64,000 nt of DNA, from assembly GCF_018402035.1 (NCBI RefSeq), contig NZ_JAGYJN010000004.1:1-64000 (forward strand), read 5' to 3'. Under the pieces are notes generated by a model, which ran no database searches, was not told where the DNA came from, and saw nothing but the letters and a program-made list of their open reading frames with translations. Within the stretch, counting starts at the first letter, position 1; each line of letters begins with the position of its first letter. The position numbers and the translations under genes were made by a program. Origin of the DNA: Roseicyclus sp. (GTDB taxonomy: Bacteria > Pseudomonadota > Alphaproteobacteria > Rhodobacterales > Rhodobacteraceae). Below are positions 16,798-25,243 of this stretch, piece by piece.

Positions 16798-17783
16798 GTC
16801 TTGTCCTGCTCTGGCTTGGCAGCGGCGCGCGCGGTTTTGCGGCGGGCCGGTTGACCCAGGATCCGGTCGGAAATCCGCAAACCATCGACGACGAGATCGA
16901 CATCACCGCGTGAAAGCTCAGCCGAGGTCACGACGCGCATGGATGCAAGGCTATCGGAGCCCGCGATCAGCGCTGCAATGGCCTCATGATCCTCGGGGTT
17001 AAGGCGCAAGACCGCTTGGGTCGCTTGACCGTGGATGCGGTCGGCCAGCGTTTCGATCCGTTCGACAAAAGCATCGGGTATGGTGTCGATCTCAAGACCT
17101 GCACGATCAGAGGCAAGCTTGAGCACAGCCTCGGTAATCTCGGCGCGCAAGCTGGCCATCATCTCGGCGGTCGGATGTTGGAACGCATGCGCGGCTGCCG
17201 CGAGGGTCTCGACCGCCGTGGATAAACGCGCCTCTGCCTCTGCTTCTGCCTCGGCACGGCCGGCGGCGAAAGCCTCGGCGCGGATTTGGTCGCGCATTTC
17301 CGACCCGTCCAGCGTCGCGGGTGGTGCCTCAGCCGGAATTGGGTCTGTCACCACGGCGTCGCTGGCAGGCTGGAGCGTGGCTTGATCCTCGGCGGTGCTG
17401 ATGTGGTCTATGCCTAAATCCTGCTGGTCTTGGGGCGGTCCCTCGGCAAGAACCGCATCCTCAATACCAAAGCCACGCGTATCGGCGACAGCTGAGGCGA
17501 TATCTTCGTCGCCAAGACCCTGCCCCGGCCCGATGATCGTTTGGGATGCCTCGCTGCTCTGTGCAGCCGCGGCAAGCGCATCAGCCTTTTCAGCGTCGCG
17601 CCGCAAAAGCGCGAGATCTAACAGGCTTTTGGGGCGGAACGTATCGCCGGTCGGGTGAAGGGGCGTATCCGAGGGTCGATAGGTTTCCGCGCGCGCCGCC
17701 GCGATCAGGCGATTGATTTCACCCTCGTCAAGCGGTGCCTTGTCTTGCTGCTTTGCCTCGGAGATGGGGGCGCTCGGTTGCAT
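16794..17783 (-). CDS. fliH: Flagellar assembly protein FliH
   Basis: 329-residue regulator and tether of the FliI ATPase. It has a long acidic N-terminal half, then an Ala/Glu repeat (AEAFAAGRAEAEAEAEARL) that resembles the GxxxG-like helical region of FliH, and the V-ATPase-E-like C-terminal domain (LRLNPEDHEAIAALIAG, RGDVDLVVDGLRI). Somewhat longer than the usual 230-250 because of the N-terminal extension. It lies three bases downstream of fliG. Confidence 0.9.
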   Translation of the reverse strand: MQPSAPISEAKQQDKAPLDEGEINRLIAAARAETYRPSDTPLHPTGDTFRPKSLLDLALLRRDAEKADALAAAAQSSEASQTIIGPGQGLGDEDIASAVADTRGFGIEDAVLAEGPPQDQQDLGIDHISTAEDQATLQPASDAVVTDPIPAEAPPATLDGSEMRDQIRAEAFAAGRAEAEAEAEARLSTAVETLAAAAHAFQHPTAEMMASLRAEITEAVLKLASDRAGLEIDTIPDAFVERIETLADRIHGQATQAVLRLNPEDHEAIAALIAGSDSLASMRVVTSAELSRGDVDLVVDGLRISDRILGQPARRKTARAAAKPEQDKT

Positions 17784-17786
17784 GGC

Positions 17787-18830
17787 TTAGACCATCTCGT
17801 CGCCGCCGCGCCCGGCCAGAACGATGGACCCATCGTCCGACATTTTGCGCGCGACATTGATGATTTGCTTTTGTGCCTCTTGCACTTCGGTCAAGCGCAC
17901 CGGGCCCAAGGCCTCCATCTCGTCCTTGATATTGGCGGCCGCCCGGGTCGACATGCAGGCAAAGAGTTTTTCGCGCAGCAATTCGTCGGCCCCTTTGAGG
18001 GCAAGCACCAGCACATCGCTATCGACAGAGCGCAAGAGGGTTTGCAGCGACCGCTCATCGGACATGACAAGGTTGTCAAAGACGAACATGCTGTCTTGGA
18101 TCGCGGTCATCAGGTCTTTATCGGCCTTCTTGATGTCCTTCATGATCCGCTGTTCCATCGCGGTCTTGGTGAAGTTCATGATCTTGGCCGCCGCCTTGAC
18201 CCCGCCAATCTGCGACGCGCGCAGCGTGGTATTGGCCTTGAACTTGAGCTGCATGACACGCTCAAGCTCGCGCACCGCGTCGGGCTGAACGGTTTCGAGC
18301 GTGGCGATACGGGCCACAACCTCGGGTTGCAGATCATGCGGCAAAAGCCCCAACACATCAGCGGCAAGCCCATAGTCGAGATACGAGATAATCAGGGCGA
18401 CGATCTGTGGATGTTCGTCGATGATCAACTCGGCGATGGCGCGCGCATCCATCCAGTCGAGAATATCAATCGGCCGCTCGGACGAGGCAGGCGTGATGCG
18501 GCTGAGAACCGACTGCGCCTTGTCGCCGCCGAGCGCCTTGGTCAGAACGTTGCGAATATAGTTGCCTGCACCAAGACCAATGCTTGTTTGTTGCTTGATG
18601 ATGGCCAAAAACTCGTCAAGCACGAGGTTGACCGTTTGCTGATCTACACCTTGCACCGAGTACATCGCAGCCCCAAGATGCTGCACCTCGCGCGGCGAGA
18701 GGTTCTTGAGGATCTCGGCGGCTTCATCCTCGCCCAGCAGCATCATCAAGATGGCCGATTTCTGCGTGCCGGTGAGCGTGTCAAAAAGGCGATCCTCTTC
18801 GATCTTGCTGATTGTGGCGGCGTCTGGCAT
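17787..18830 (-). CDS. fliG: Flagellar motor switch protein FliG
   Basis: 347-residue rotor protein that contacts the stator. N-terminal domain binding FliF (LTGTQKSAILMMLLGEDEAAEILKNL), middle armadillo domain contacting FliM (ALAIAELIIDEHPQIVALIISYL), C-terminal torque helix with charged residues (DERSLQTLLRSVDSDVLVLAL). These are standard family blocks in order. It is 54 bases downstream of fliF. Confidence 0.96.
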   Translation of the reverse strand: MPDAATISKIEEDRLFDTLTGTQKSAILMMLLGEDEAAEILKNLSPREVQHLGAAMYSVQGVDQQTVNLVLDEFLAIIKQQTSIGLGAGNYIRNVLTKALGGDKAQSVLSRITPASSERPIDILDWMDARAIAELIIDEHPQIVALIISYLDYGLAADVLGLLPHDLQPEVVARIATLETVQPDAVRELERVMQLKFKANTTLRASQIGGVKAAAKIMNFTKTAMEQRIMKDIKKADKDLMTAIQDSMFVFDNLVMSDERSLQTLLRSVDSDVLVLALKGADELLREKLFACMSTRAAANIKDEMEALGPVRLTEVQEAQKQIINVARKMSDDGSIVLAGRGGDEMV

Positions 18831-18884
18831 GGCATCTCTTCCTTCAAAGTCATTGGACCGGCGCGCTTGCGTCGGCGCGTGCGG

Positions 18885-20618
18885 TCAGGCTTTCTGGTCC
18901 AGCTCTTTTTTCATCATCTGCTTGAACACGTTCGATACGCGGCCGGCCTCATCGCCCACAATCATGCGGATGATCGCGACCTTGTCGTCATAGGTGTTGG
19001 CGGTATCGAGCATCTCGAGCGAGATGTTGGATTTCTTCGGCTTCAGCTTGGCCTTGATATCCTCAAGGCTCTCGCCTTCGGCGACCTCAACGGATTCAAG
19101 CGCGTCAGCCTCTTGCTCGGTCATGCCGCCTACCATCGCCCCGCCACCAGAGGGTACAAGCACACGGTTCAGAAGCGGCCGGATAACCCCAAGGGTGATA
19201 ACGGCCAGCAACAGCACTGTTACGATCTGTTTGGCGAGGTTCTCAACCCAATCAGTCTGGAACCAGTCTACGGAAACACCTTCAAGTGTCGAGATAAAAG
19301 GTTGTGCCGTGACGGTGATGTTATCGCCACGCGTCAGGTTCAGGCCAATGGCGCTACTGACCAGCCGTTCGATATCGGCCAAGGTTTCGGGCGACATATT
19401 CTGCGGCTGCGCGATACCCGTTTCTGGGTCCGTGACCATTTGGGTCCGCAGCAACAGCGCCGCGTCAATTTTGACGATACGATTTGTGGGCGACATCGTC
19501 GTCGACACCCTGCGGCTGACCTCGTAGTTGCGCACTTCACTGCTTGAACGGTTCTCAGACTGGCCTGCGCCGCCGGGATTGGCCGCCTGACGATCGGCAA
19601 TCTCGGCCTCGGTCGGGGCCGTGTTCGCGGTGGCACCCGGCACACCGCGGGCCTCGGCATTGGCGGCGACGTCCAGCGTGTTTTGCTCGCTGCGCAGCGC
19701 GGTCCCATCGGGGTCAACGCGCTCTTCGGTCACTTCGTTGCGGGTAAAGTCGATCTCGATATTGACCTGTGCGTTGACGTTGCCCGGCCCCACAATCGGG
19801 GTCACAAGCGACTCGATCCGCGAGCGATAGATGCCTTCCAGCCGCATGCGGTATTGCAACTGCGAATCCGTCAAGATCGAGGCTGGATCATCGAGCGATT
19901 TCGACAAAAGCCGCCCCGTTTGATCGATGATCGTGACATTCTCGCGCGCCATGCCAGTCACCGAGGTCGACACGAGGTTCACAATCGCCTCGACCTGGCC
20001 CTCATCAAGCCTGCGGCCCGAGGCCAGCTGCAAAAAGACCGAGGCTGTTGGGGCCTCTTGATGGCGCACGAAAGCTGAGCGTTCAGGCAGCGCCAGATGC
20101 ACCCGCGCCGCTTGCACCACCGAAATCTCGTTGATCGAGCGCGCAAGTTCAATCTCTTGGGCTTGCTTGAGGCGGACAGTCTCGACCGAACGCGAGGTGC
20201 CCATCGGAATATCGCCAAGCGCCGCGTAACCTTCGGGGGCAGATGTCGGCAAACCTTGTGCCGCAAGGCTCATCCGCGAACGATGATAATCGCCAACAGG
20301 CACCAAGACATCACCCGTCACAGGATCAAGGGTGACTTCAATGCCAGAATTGGTCAGCGAGTCGACGACAGCGGCCTTGTCGGCTTCGGAAAGCGAGGCA
20401 TAAAGCGTCGTGCGCGCGGGTTCGAGCATGTAGAGATAGGCCGCCAACCCCATGACGACCGCCAGTGCCGCGACAATGGTCGGCATGGCGCGTTGGAACC
20501 CCGGCTGCGAGGTGACGTTGCGCACGCTGGCCAGCATATTGCCACCAGATGGCACCAAGCCAGACCCGGCGCCAACGGCACCGCGTGTCATCTGTGTGGG
20601 TTGGGTCGTCTCTGCCAT
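18885..20618 (-). CDS. fliF: Flagellar MS-ring protein FliF
   Basis: Forms the inner-membrane MS ring that nucleates the basal body. 577 residues from the ATG at 20618; a TTG six bases upstream has slightly better spacing to AGAGGA. Membrane helices lie near residues 45-65 (PTIVAALAVVMGLAAYLYM) and 450-470 (IVTVLLLAVITLGVI). In between are the ring-building motifs (ARVHLALPERSAFVR, VEAIVNLVSTSVTGM). The C-terminal tail that binds FliG is present. It lies downstream of fliE in the fleT operon. Confidence 0.97.
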   Translation of the reverse strand: MAETTQPTQMTRGAVGAGSGLVPSGGNMLASVRNVTSQPGFQRAMPTIVAALAVVMGLAAYLYMLEPARTTLYASLSEADKAAVVDSLTNSGIEVTLDPVTGDVLVPVGDYHRSRMSLAAQGLPTSAPEGYAALGDIPMGTSRSVETVRLKQAQEIELARSINEISVVQAARVHLALPERSAFVRHQEAPTASVFLQLASGRRLDEGQVEAIVNLVSTSVTGMARENVTIIDQTGRLLSKSLDDPASILTDSQLQYRMRLEGIYRSRIESLVTPIVGPGNVNAQVNIEIDFTRNEVTEERVDPDGTALRSEQNTLDVAANAEARGVPGATANTAPTEAEIADRQAANPGGAGQSENRSSSEVRNYEVSRRVSTTMSPTNRIVKIDAALLLRTQMVTDPETGIAQPQNMSPETLADIERLVSSAIGLNLTRGDNITVTAQPFISTLEGVSVDWFQTDWVENLAKQIVTVLLLAVITLGVIRPLLNRVLVPSGGGAMVGGMTEQEADALESVEVAEGESLEDIKAKLKPKKSNISLEMLDTANTYDDKVAIIRMIVGDEAGRVSNVFKQMMKKELDQKA

Positions 20619-20658
20619 GCTCAATCCCGTTCCTCTAATTCGCCTTTGCCGCTATGGG

Positions 20659-20973
20659 TCAAACGGGCATGTTCATGATGTCTTTGTAAGCGCTCAAAGC
20701 CTTGTTGCGGACATTGAGCGTCAGCTGGAAACCCAGCGATGAAACCTGCTGGGCAACCATGACTTTTGCGAGGTTCTGCTCGGTTCCGGCTTCAAAAGCG
20801 GTGCCAAGGGCCGATGCCTCGTTCTGCGCCGAGGCCACGGTTTTCAACCCATCGGCCAGACGTTGCGAGAAATCCGTGCGTGTGGGTTTCGCCTCGAGCG
20901 CTTCATGCGCCTTGGCCAAAGCTTTCAGATGCGTTTGATCGACCTGAAACTTGAGCCCGCCGATACTGCTCAT
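20659..20973 (-). CDS. fliE: Hook-basal body complex protein FliE
   Basis: 104-residue rod/MS-ring adaptor and first export substrate. The middle helix (FSQRLADGLKTVASAQNEASAL) and the conserved C-terminal end (EQNLAKVMVAQQVSSLGFQLTLNVRNKALSAYKDIMNMPV in segments) match the family, which always ends near IMNM. It starts inside the fleT stop (ATGA overlap). Confidence 0.95.
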   Translation of the reverse strand: MSSIGGLKFQVDQTHLKALAKAHEALEAKPTRTDFSQRLADGLKTVASAQNEASALGTAFEAGTEQNLAKVMVAQQVSSLGFQLTLNVRNKALSAYKDIMNMPV

Positions 20974-22148
20974 GCCGCACCCTCCCGAAGGCCGAGCGGC
21001 ATGGCACCTTGATCAAGCCAAGCCGGGCGCATCTGCACCGAACGCCCCGTATCCAGCACGATATCAGCGGCGGTGATGCAGCCATCCACATGCAACACCA
21101 AGGCGCGCTGAATGACGTTCTCGAGTTCACGCACATTGCCCGGCCAGTCGTGCCGCACCAAGATATTGGCCGCGTCCGCCGTCATCCAAGGCAGCGTCGC
21201 CCCCGTTTCGGCATGGCGGCGCAAAAGCCCAACCGCAAGCGGCAAGATATCATCGGGGCGCGCGCAAAGCGGCAATGTCTCAAGCGGAAAGACGTTGAGC
21301 CGATAAAACAGATCTTCGCGGAAACTGTTGCGGCGGACCTCTGCGACCATGTCACGGTTCGTCGTGGCGATCACCCGGACATCGACAGGGATTTCCTTTT
21401 GCACCCCAAGCGGTGTCACGCGGCGCTCTTGCAGCACGCGCAGCAGTTTTGATTGCAGCCCGATGGGCATTTCGGAGATTTCATCAAGCAACAATGTGCC
21501 GCCATCAGCGGCGCGGAAAATGCCGATATTCGCGACCGATGCCCCGGTAAAAGCACCCTTTTCATGGCCGAACATCATCGCTTCGAGCATGTTCTCGGGG
21601 ATTGCGGCACAATTGATCGCGACGAAAGGCTTATCCGCGCGCGGCGAGCGTGCATGGATGAAGCGGGCCAAAACCTCTTTCCCGGTCCCCGTTGGACCGT
21701 TGATCAGCACCGTCACATCGGCACGGGCAACGCGGTCTGCGACGCCCATCAGCTGGCGGCTTGCCTCATCGGCGCAGATCATCGCGGAAAGGCCAAAGCA
21801 CAAGGTGTCAACAACGATGGCCTGACCATAGGGCGTGCGCGCCTCTTCGGCCCGAAGGCTAAGGCGCTGAAGCTTGCCCTCAAGCTCTGCGCGGATCGCA
21901 AAGGCTGGGGCGGCCTCATCGATTACGGCAACACGCATGGGGCGAAGCGCACGAGCACGTTCAAGCAATTTCTGTGTGCCGCCCATCGCGGCCTCTGCAG
22001 CACCGGAGATGACAAGGATCGGGGATTTTTCGGTCGACTCCGTGGGCCAGCCATCGACAGGCAGCACCTCGATCCCGCGTCTGCGGATCAGCTCTGCAAG
22101 CTTTTCTGCGCCCGCAAAGCCCGTTCTGTCCAAAATAATTCTGGTCAC
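20970..22148 (-). CDS. fleT: Sigma-54 activator FleT-like, without DNA-binding domain
   Basis: AAA+ enhancer-binding protein of 392 residues, starting with GTG at 22148 behind AAGGGGG. The N-terminal about 125 residues are a divergent receiver-like region. The AAA+ domain carries Walker A GPTGTGKE (151-158), the sigma-54 loop GAFTGA (198-203), Walker B LLLDEI (219-224) and the arginine-finger region (FREDLFYRLNVFPL). The protein stops shortly after the lid, and the usual C-terminal Fis-type helix-turn-helix is absent. In R. sphaeroides FleT is encoded upstream of fliE and activates flagellar promoters in complex with FleQ. Order and architecture match here, so a FleQ partner should be encoded elsewhere. 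Confidence 0.88.
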   Translation of the reverse strand: MTRIILDRTGFAGAEKLAELIRRRGIEVLPVDGWPTESTEKSPILVISGAAEAAMGGTQKLLERARALRPMRVAVIDEAAPAFAIRAELEGKLQRLSLRAEEARTPYGQAIVVDTLCFGLSAMICADEASRQLMGVADRVARADVTVLINGPTGTGKEVLARFIHARSPRADKPFVAINCAAIPENMLEAMMFGHEKGAFTGASVANIGIFRAADGGTLLLDEISEMPIGLQSKLLRVLQERRVTPLGVQKEIPVDVRVIATTNRDMVAEVRRNSFREDLFYRLNVFPLETLPLCARPDDILPLAVGLLRRHAETGATLPWMTADAANILVRHDWPGNVRELENVIQRALVLHVDGCITAADIVLDTGRSVQMRPAWLDQGAMPLGLREGAA

Positions 22149-22193
22149 GCATGCCCCCTTTCGAACCCAATGCCCCGGGCTCGCTAAGAGAAG

Positions 22194-22208
22194 GCAAGAA
22201 CCGGGCCA
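22194..22208 (-). promoter_or_regulatory. Sigma-54 promoter of the fleT-fliE operon
   Basis: Minus-strand reading TGGCCCGGTTCTTGC: TGGC-CG at -24 and TTGC at -12 with exact GG-N10-GC spacing. The expected start near 22182 leaves about 34 bases before the fleT GTG. If real, fleT expression already needs RpoN2 and an activator, which fits FleQ acting upstream. Confidence 0.8.
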
Positions 22209-22423
22209 AGCGGGCAGAACCGATCATGGGAATCTCTCCACTTTCTCATAAACGATTGTTTTTATTTTATTCTTAAAGATTTATTCGGATGAAAATTGCA
22301 TCAGGAAATACCGCAATCCACAGCCTGTCAGAAAATTGGCGGGCGATTGTGATCCCGCGCCGCGCGGTCTAACCAAGACCTGACACTGCAAAATGCCAAT
22401 TGCACGTCCGCACCCACCGGTCT

Positions 22424-22439
22424 CGGTATGTGTTTTGCA
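22424..22439 (+). promoter_or_regulatory. Candidate sigma-54 promoter of the fliS operon
   Basis: Reads CGGTATGTGTTTTGCA: GG-N10-GC spacing with a good -12 (TTTTGCA) and a weaker -24. It lies about 35 bases before the ATG at 22473, back to back with the fleT promoter. Confidence 0.65.
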
Positions 22440-22472
22440 AGATACTACCAAACCCCACGAAAGGAGCGGTCC

Positions 22473-22868
22473 ATGAACCCCAATCTGCTCGGCGCGATCA
22501 TTCTTGTTGCCATTCTTGGTATCATCGGGGTCGGCTTGGCGTGGATGGGTCTGTTCGACCGTGGTCGAAGCGACGGGCTCATCGATGTGCAAGTCACCTT
22601 GAGCAACTCTTGCCCAGTGGAGGACAGCTATTTCATCGCCTATGCCCCAGACAGCGGGCGCACCGCACGTTTTAGCAATGGCGTGGCCAATATGCGCCTC
22701 AAACGTGGCGAACCCCTACGCTTGATGACCGATCCAAGCTATCCGGCAATCACCTATGCAGGCTATGACGAGAAGGCGGCCCGGTCGGTTTCACTGGTGG
22801 CCGACTGCATGTCAAACGAACGTCAAAACACGATCACCCGTACGCTGCGCGAGCAATTTGGTAACTAA
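22473..22868 (+). CDS. Single-pass membrane protein, flagellar regulon candidate
   Basis: 131 residues from the ATG at 22473 (AAAGGAG upstream). One N-terminal membrane helix (about 5-25, GAIILVAILGIIGVGLAWMG) is followed by a compact periplasmic domain of about 100 residues with two cysteines (one in SNSCPVEDSY, one in ADCMSNERQ) that could form a disulphide. No family recognised. A sigma-54-like promoter upstream and fliS 59 bases downstream put it in the flagellar regulon by context. Confidence 0.75.
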   Translation: MNPNLLGAIILVAILGIIGVGLAWMGLFDRGRSDGLIDVQVTLSNSCPVEDSYFIAYAPDSGRTARFSNGVANMRLKRGEPLRLMTDPSYPAITYAGYDEKAARSVSLVADCMSNERQNTITRTLREQFGN

Positions 22869-22927
22869 ACAAAACTTTTTCCAAGCCGTTTAAGATACTG
22901 AACACGCAAGAAAAGTGATGATCGACC

Positions 22928-23326
22928 ATGAATTATGCCCTCGCACGCTCGAAGTACATCCACGATCACCGGGTTCAGGTAAACGACATCGCTGACCCGC
23001 ACGCGACCATTTTGATCGTGATGCAGGAATTGAACAAGAACCTGCGCAAGATTGCAGATCCGGCAAACCGCTCGCTTGACCTGCGCGAGCATTTTACCAA
23101 GGCATTCACAGCGATCTACATCTTGGAAACCAGCTTGGATTTCGAACGTGGTGGCGAGATCGCTGAGAACCTGTTCCGGCTTTACGAATACTGCCGCCAC
23201 CAGCTGTTGCAGGCATTTGCAAGCAAACAAGACAACAGCCTTGAGAGTTGCGTTGTAATGCTTGACGAAATCATCCAATCATGGGAGGCGATCAAGAAAA
23301 GACCGGGCGGGCAACCTACCCGCTAA
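22928..23326 (+). CDS. fliS: Flagellin export chaperone FliS
   Basis: 132 residues. The block FTKAFTAIYILETSLDFERGG then EIAENLFRLYEYCRHQLLQA is the FliS signature, matching helices that wrap the flagellin C-terminus to prevent polymerisation in the cytoplasm. The N-terminal segment with a conserved Tyr (MNYALARSKY) is also family-like. Usually fliS follows fliD; here it follows an unknown membrane gene and no fliD is nearby. The client is presumably the flagellin at 603-3047. Confidence 0.88.
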   Translation: MNYALARSKYIHDHRVQVNDIADPHATILIVMQELNKNLRKIADPANRSLDLREHFTKAFTAIYILETSLDFERGGEIAENLFRLYEYCRHQLLQAFASKQDNSLESCVVMLDEIIQSWEAIKKRPGGQPTR

Positions 23327-23347
23327 GAGATCAAGAATGGTGGTTTG

Positions 23348-23848
23348 ATGCAGAAATTCTGTCCTGAATGGCTTTTGTCAGCAACAGTTGCTGTTGCAGC
23401 GGAACGTTACCTTGTGTCACCCCTTTCGCTTGATTTGTTCGCAAAGAAATACGCTAAGGTCTTGTCCGAACGCTATGCAGAGGTCGGACCAGACCTGATC
23501 GAACAAAGCATTGAAGGGTACTTGCGGGTATTGTCCGAGGCTGAAGCACAGGATGCTGATGTTGTCCTGCGCTCTTACGCCTATAACCGTATCACCTTTA
23601 AGCCCAACGGTGAGGTGCGGCGGATCAAGGGGATGTTCTCGTCGGAATTGGATGGCACCAAACTAGCAGAATACAACCTTGAGCAGATGATCAAGAGTTT
23701 TCGGCCATTCTTTTTCAACCTACGTTCCAAGCCTAGCATGGCAGCACCACCATCATGGTCATGGAAGCAGATTGAGCATGGCGAATGGATCGTCGATTTA
23801 CCAGAGGTTGAGGTAAGCCTACTCGATGGCTTCGACGATCTAGGCTGA
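23348..23848 (+). CDS. Unknown protein downstream of fliS
   Basis: 166 residues from the ATG at 23348 (a TTG one codon earlier also reads open). It is soluble and mixed alpha/beta, with no signal peptide or membrane segment. A central region is basic (FKPNGEVRRIKGM) and there is an acidic C-terminus (LPEVEVSLLDGFDDLG). No family recognised. It follows fliS by 21 bases, so is likely co-transcribed. Base composition is slightly lower in GC than the core flagellar genes, suggesting a more recent arrival. Confidence 0.65.
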   Translation: MQKFCPEWLLSATVAVAAERYLVSPLSLDLFAKKYAKVLSERYAEVGPDLIEQSIEGYLRVLSEAEAQDADVVLRSYAYNRITFKPNGEVRRIKGMFSSELDGTKLAEYNLEQMIKSFRPFFFNLRSKPSMAAPPSWSWKQIEHGEWIVDLPEVEVSLLDGFDDLG

Positions 23849-23871
23849 TTGCCGCAGCCCTCTGAGCCGCT

Positions 23872-24216
23872 TTAAGCCCAAACGTCAATTGCTCGCCCGA
23901 AACGCGGCAGGGCGGTATTCATCATGGTCGACACCCGCGCCATGCGCGTGGCGGCGCTATCATGCATATATGTGGGCGACAAAAGTGCGCGCGCCATCAA
24001 GGCATTCTCGGTGTTGATGGAGGATGGGCCAAGCGACGGGTGATAAATCGTCACTTCAGCGCGATGGCCCGCTGACCGCTTGCCGCGATCAAGGGCTAGA
24101 GCCGGCGGAATACCTTCAAGCGTTTGACGCATATCTGGCACAGCACTTGCATAACCCGAATGCGACGAACTATGCGACGCGCCCAGAAAGCTTGTGCTGG
24201 GGCGATAACTGGTCAT
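23872..24216 (-). CDS. Hypothetical protein, convergent to the fliS operon
   Basis: 114 residues from the ATG at 24216. It has a Ser/His-rich N-terminus (GASHSSSHSGYAS) and a C-terminal helix with several Met and Arg (MARVSTMMNTALPRFGRAI). No family recognised, and no sigma-54 spacing was found upstream. The opposite strand also carries an open frame (24024-24581), but its composition is less protein-like. Confidence 0.45.
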   Translation of the reverse strand: MTSYRPSTSFLGASHSSSHSGYASAVPDMRQTLEGIPPALALDRGKRSAGHRAEVTIYHPSLGPSSINTENALMARALLSPTYMHDSAATRMARVSTMMNTALPRFGRAIDVWA

Positions 24217-24573
24217 CGGCGATGGAAGGTTCGGATCCAACAAGAACTCAGGCCCTACACAGGGATTGCATGCCTTTAAACAATAGCACGCTTGGCGATA
24301 ATTCTCCAAGGGGCCAAATTTTGTTACCCTCTCACGCGCAGCTTGGCTTCTGCGCGCTTATGAAAGCTGTGAGCTTGACGTACTCGACCTTGAAAACACT
24401 TCAAAAAAAGTTTGGGCAACTGGCGGCATCCGGCAGAATCGGTCGTAAAAAACTTTCGCGTGAAACATGCATATTTCGAGATACACAAGATAAAGTGACA
24501 AGTTGCGACATCAGGGATCTCGCAATTCTTCAACCAGTTTCTATCCCCTTCCCTCTGTTCTGGCGCAATCACC
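24217..24573. other. Intergenic region, no clear gene
   Basis: 357 bases between divergent small genes. It is relatively AT-rich around 24395-24500. I see no RNA gene, terminator or convincing promoter. An open plus-strand frame crosses it without recognisable content. Confidence 0.5.
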
Positions 24574-24870
24574 ATGCTTGATGACGCCAAACGCCTCTGC
24601 GCATTCAACGCCAAGATCCGAAATGCAACCGACCAAGGCGCGGTTGAGCAGATGATCATCTTGATCGAAGAGAGGCGTCAATTTCTCGACACCATCGCGC
24701 AATCCACAACCTCTCGGTCACCTGACCTGATTGCCGCCCTCGGAGAAGCCGTTCGCGACAATAATGACCTTGTCTCTGGTATCGAAAAAGAAATGGCGTT
24801 GGCGCGAAAGCGCGGTAAGGTTACGTTGCACGCCCGACGCCGATATCACAAAACCCAGATAAACCCCTGA
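24574..24870 (+). CDS. Small helical protein, FliT/FlgN-like chaperone candidate
   Basis: 98 residues, nearly all predicted helix (VEQMIILIEERRQFLDTIAQ), with a basic C-terminus (ARKRGKVTLHARRRY). Size, helicity and location downstream of fliS resemble the small flagellar export chaperones FliT and FlgN, whose sequences are too variable for a firm match by eye. The ATG at 24574 is the first in frame. It could equally be an unrelated small protein. Confidence 0.55.
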   Translation: MLDDAKRLCAFNAKIRNATDQGAVEQMIILIEERRQFLDTIAQSTTSRSPDLIAALGEAVRDNNDLVSGIEKEMALARKRGKVTLHARRRYHKTQINP

Positions 24871-24889
24871 TCAAGATCGCGCCCAGATC

Positions 24890-25159
24890 ATGCAAAAGAA
24901 CACTGACCTCAGCAAACCGACCGCGCCGTGCCAAGTCTGCGTGCGGACACGGATTTTTCTGGCGGTGTCCATTTGTCTAATCGTTGCGATGCCACTGCTG
25001 GGTGACAAGGCGACACCGCTGACGGTGCTTACGCCGATGAATATGGCGCTCACGATTGTCGGGATCGGAAGCCTTGCTTTCATCGCGCGCTGGATCGCGT
25101 GGCGGCGCGATGCGGCTCGCCCAAAGGGCACATCTCCGAGTACAGCAGAAGACGCCTGA
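24890..25159 (+). CDS. Small two-pass membrane protein
   Basis: 89 residues with two hydrophobic helices (about 20-38, IFLAVSICLIVAMPLL; 47-67, MNMALTIVGIGSLAFIARW) and a polar, basic C-terminal tail. It lies 19 bases after the 98-residue gene, so possibly in the same transcript. No family recognised. It marks the apparent end of the flagellar-linked block. Confidence 0.55.
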   Translation: MQKNTDLSKPTAPCQVCVRTRIFLAVSICLIVAMPLLGDKATPLTVLTPMNMALTIVGIGSLAFIARWIAWRRDAARPKGTSPSTAEDA

Positions 25160-25243
25160 ATTCTTTAAATTTGTAATTGGCAACCCCTCAAACATCCAAC
25201 GCAGCGTGCCGGTGACAGCGCGCCTTCGCAGAGGCTGTGATAA

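Larger units (their letters stand above)
22149..22472. other. Divergent flagellar control region
   Basis: 324 bases between fleT (minus) and a plus-strand membrane gene. It carries two divergent sigma-54 promoter candidates (22194-22208 and 22424-22439) with an AT-rich block at 22238-22292 in the middle. The geometry suggests shared upstream activator sites for a FleQ-type protein in the centre, but no specific palindrome stood out. Confidence 0.6.

Noticed and set aside
15313..16854. Plus-strand open frame of 513 codons
   Set aside because: Antisense to fliI; no motifs.
17655..19547. Plus-strand open frame of 630 codons
   Set aside because: Fully antisense to fliG and fliF, which have clear family motifs; composition rich in His, Arg and Gln is typical of a high-GC shadow frame.
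24024..24581. Plus-strand 185-codon frame
   Set aside because: Overlaps a minus-strand gene and an AT-rich gap; sequence not protein-like, no start signal.
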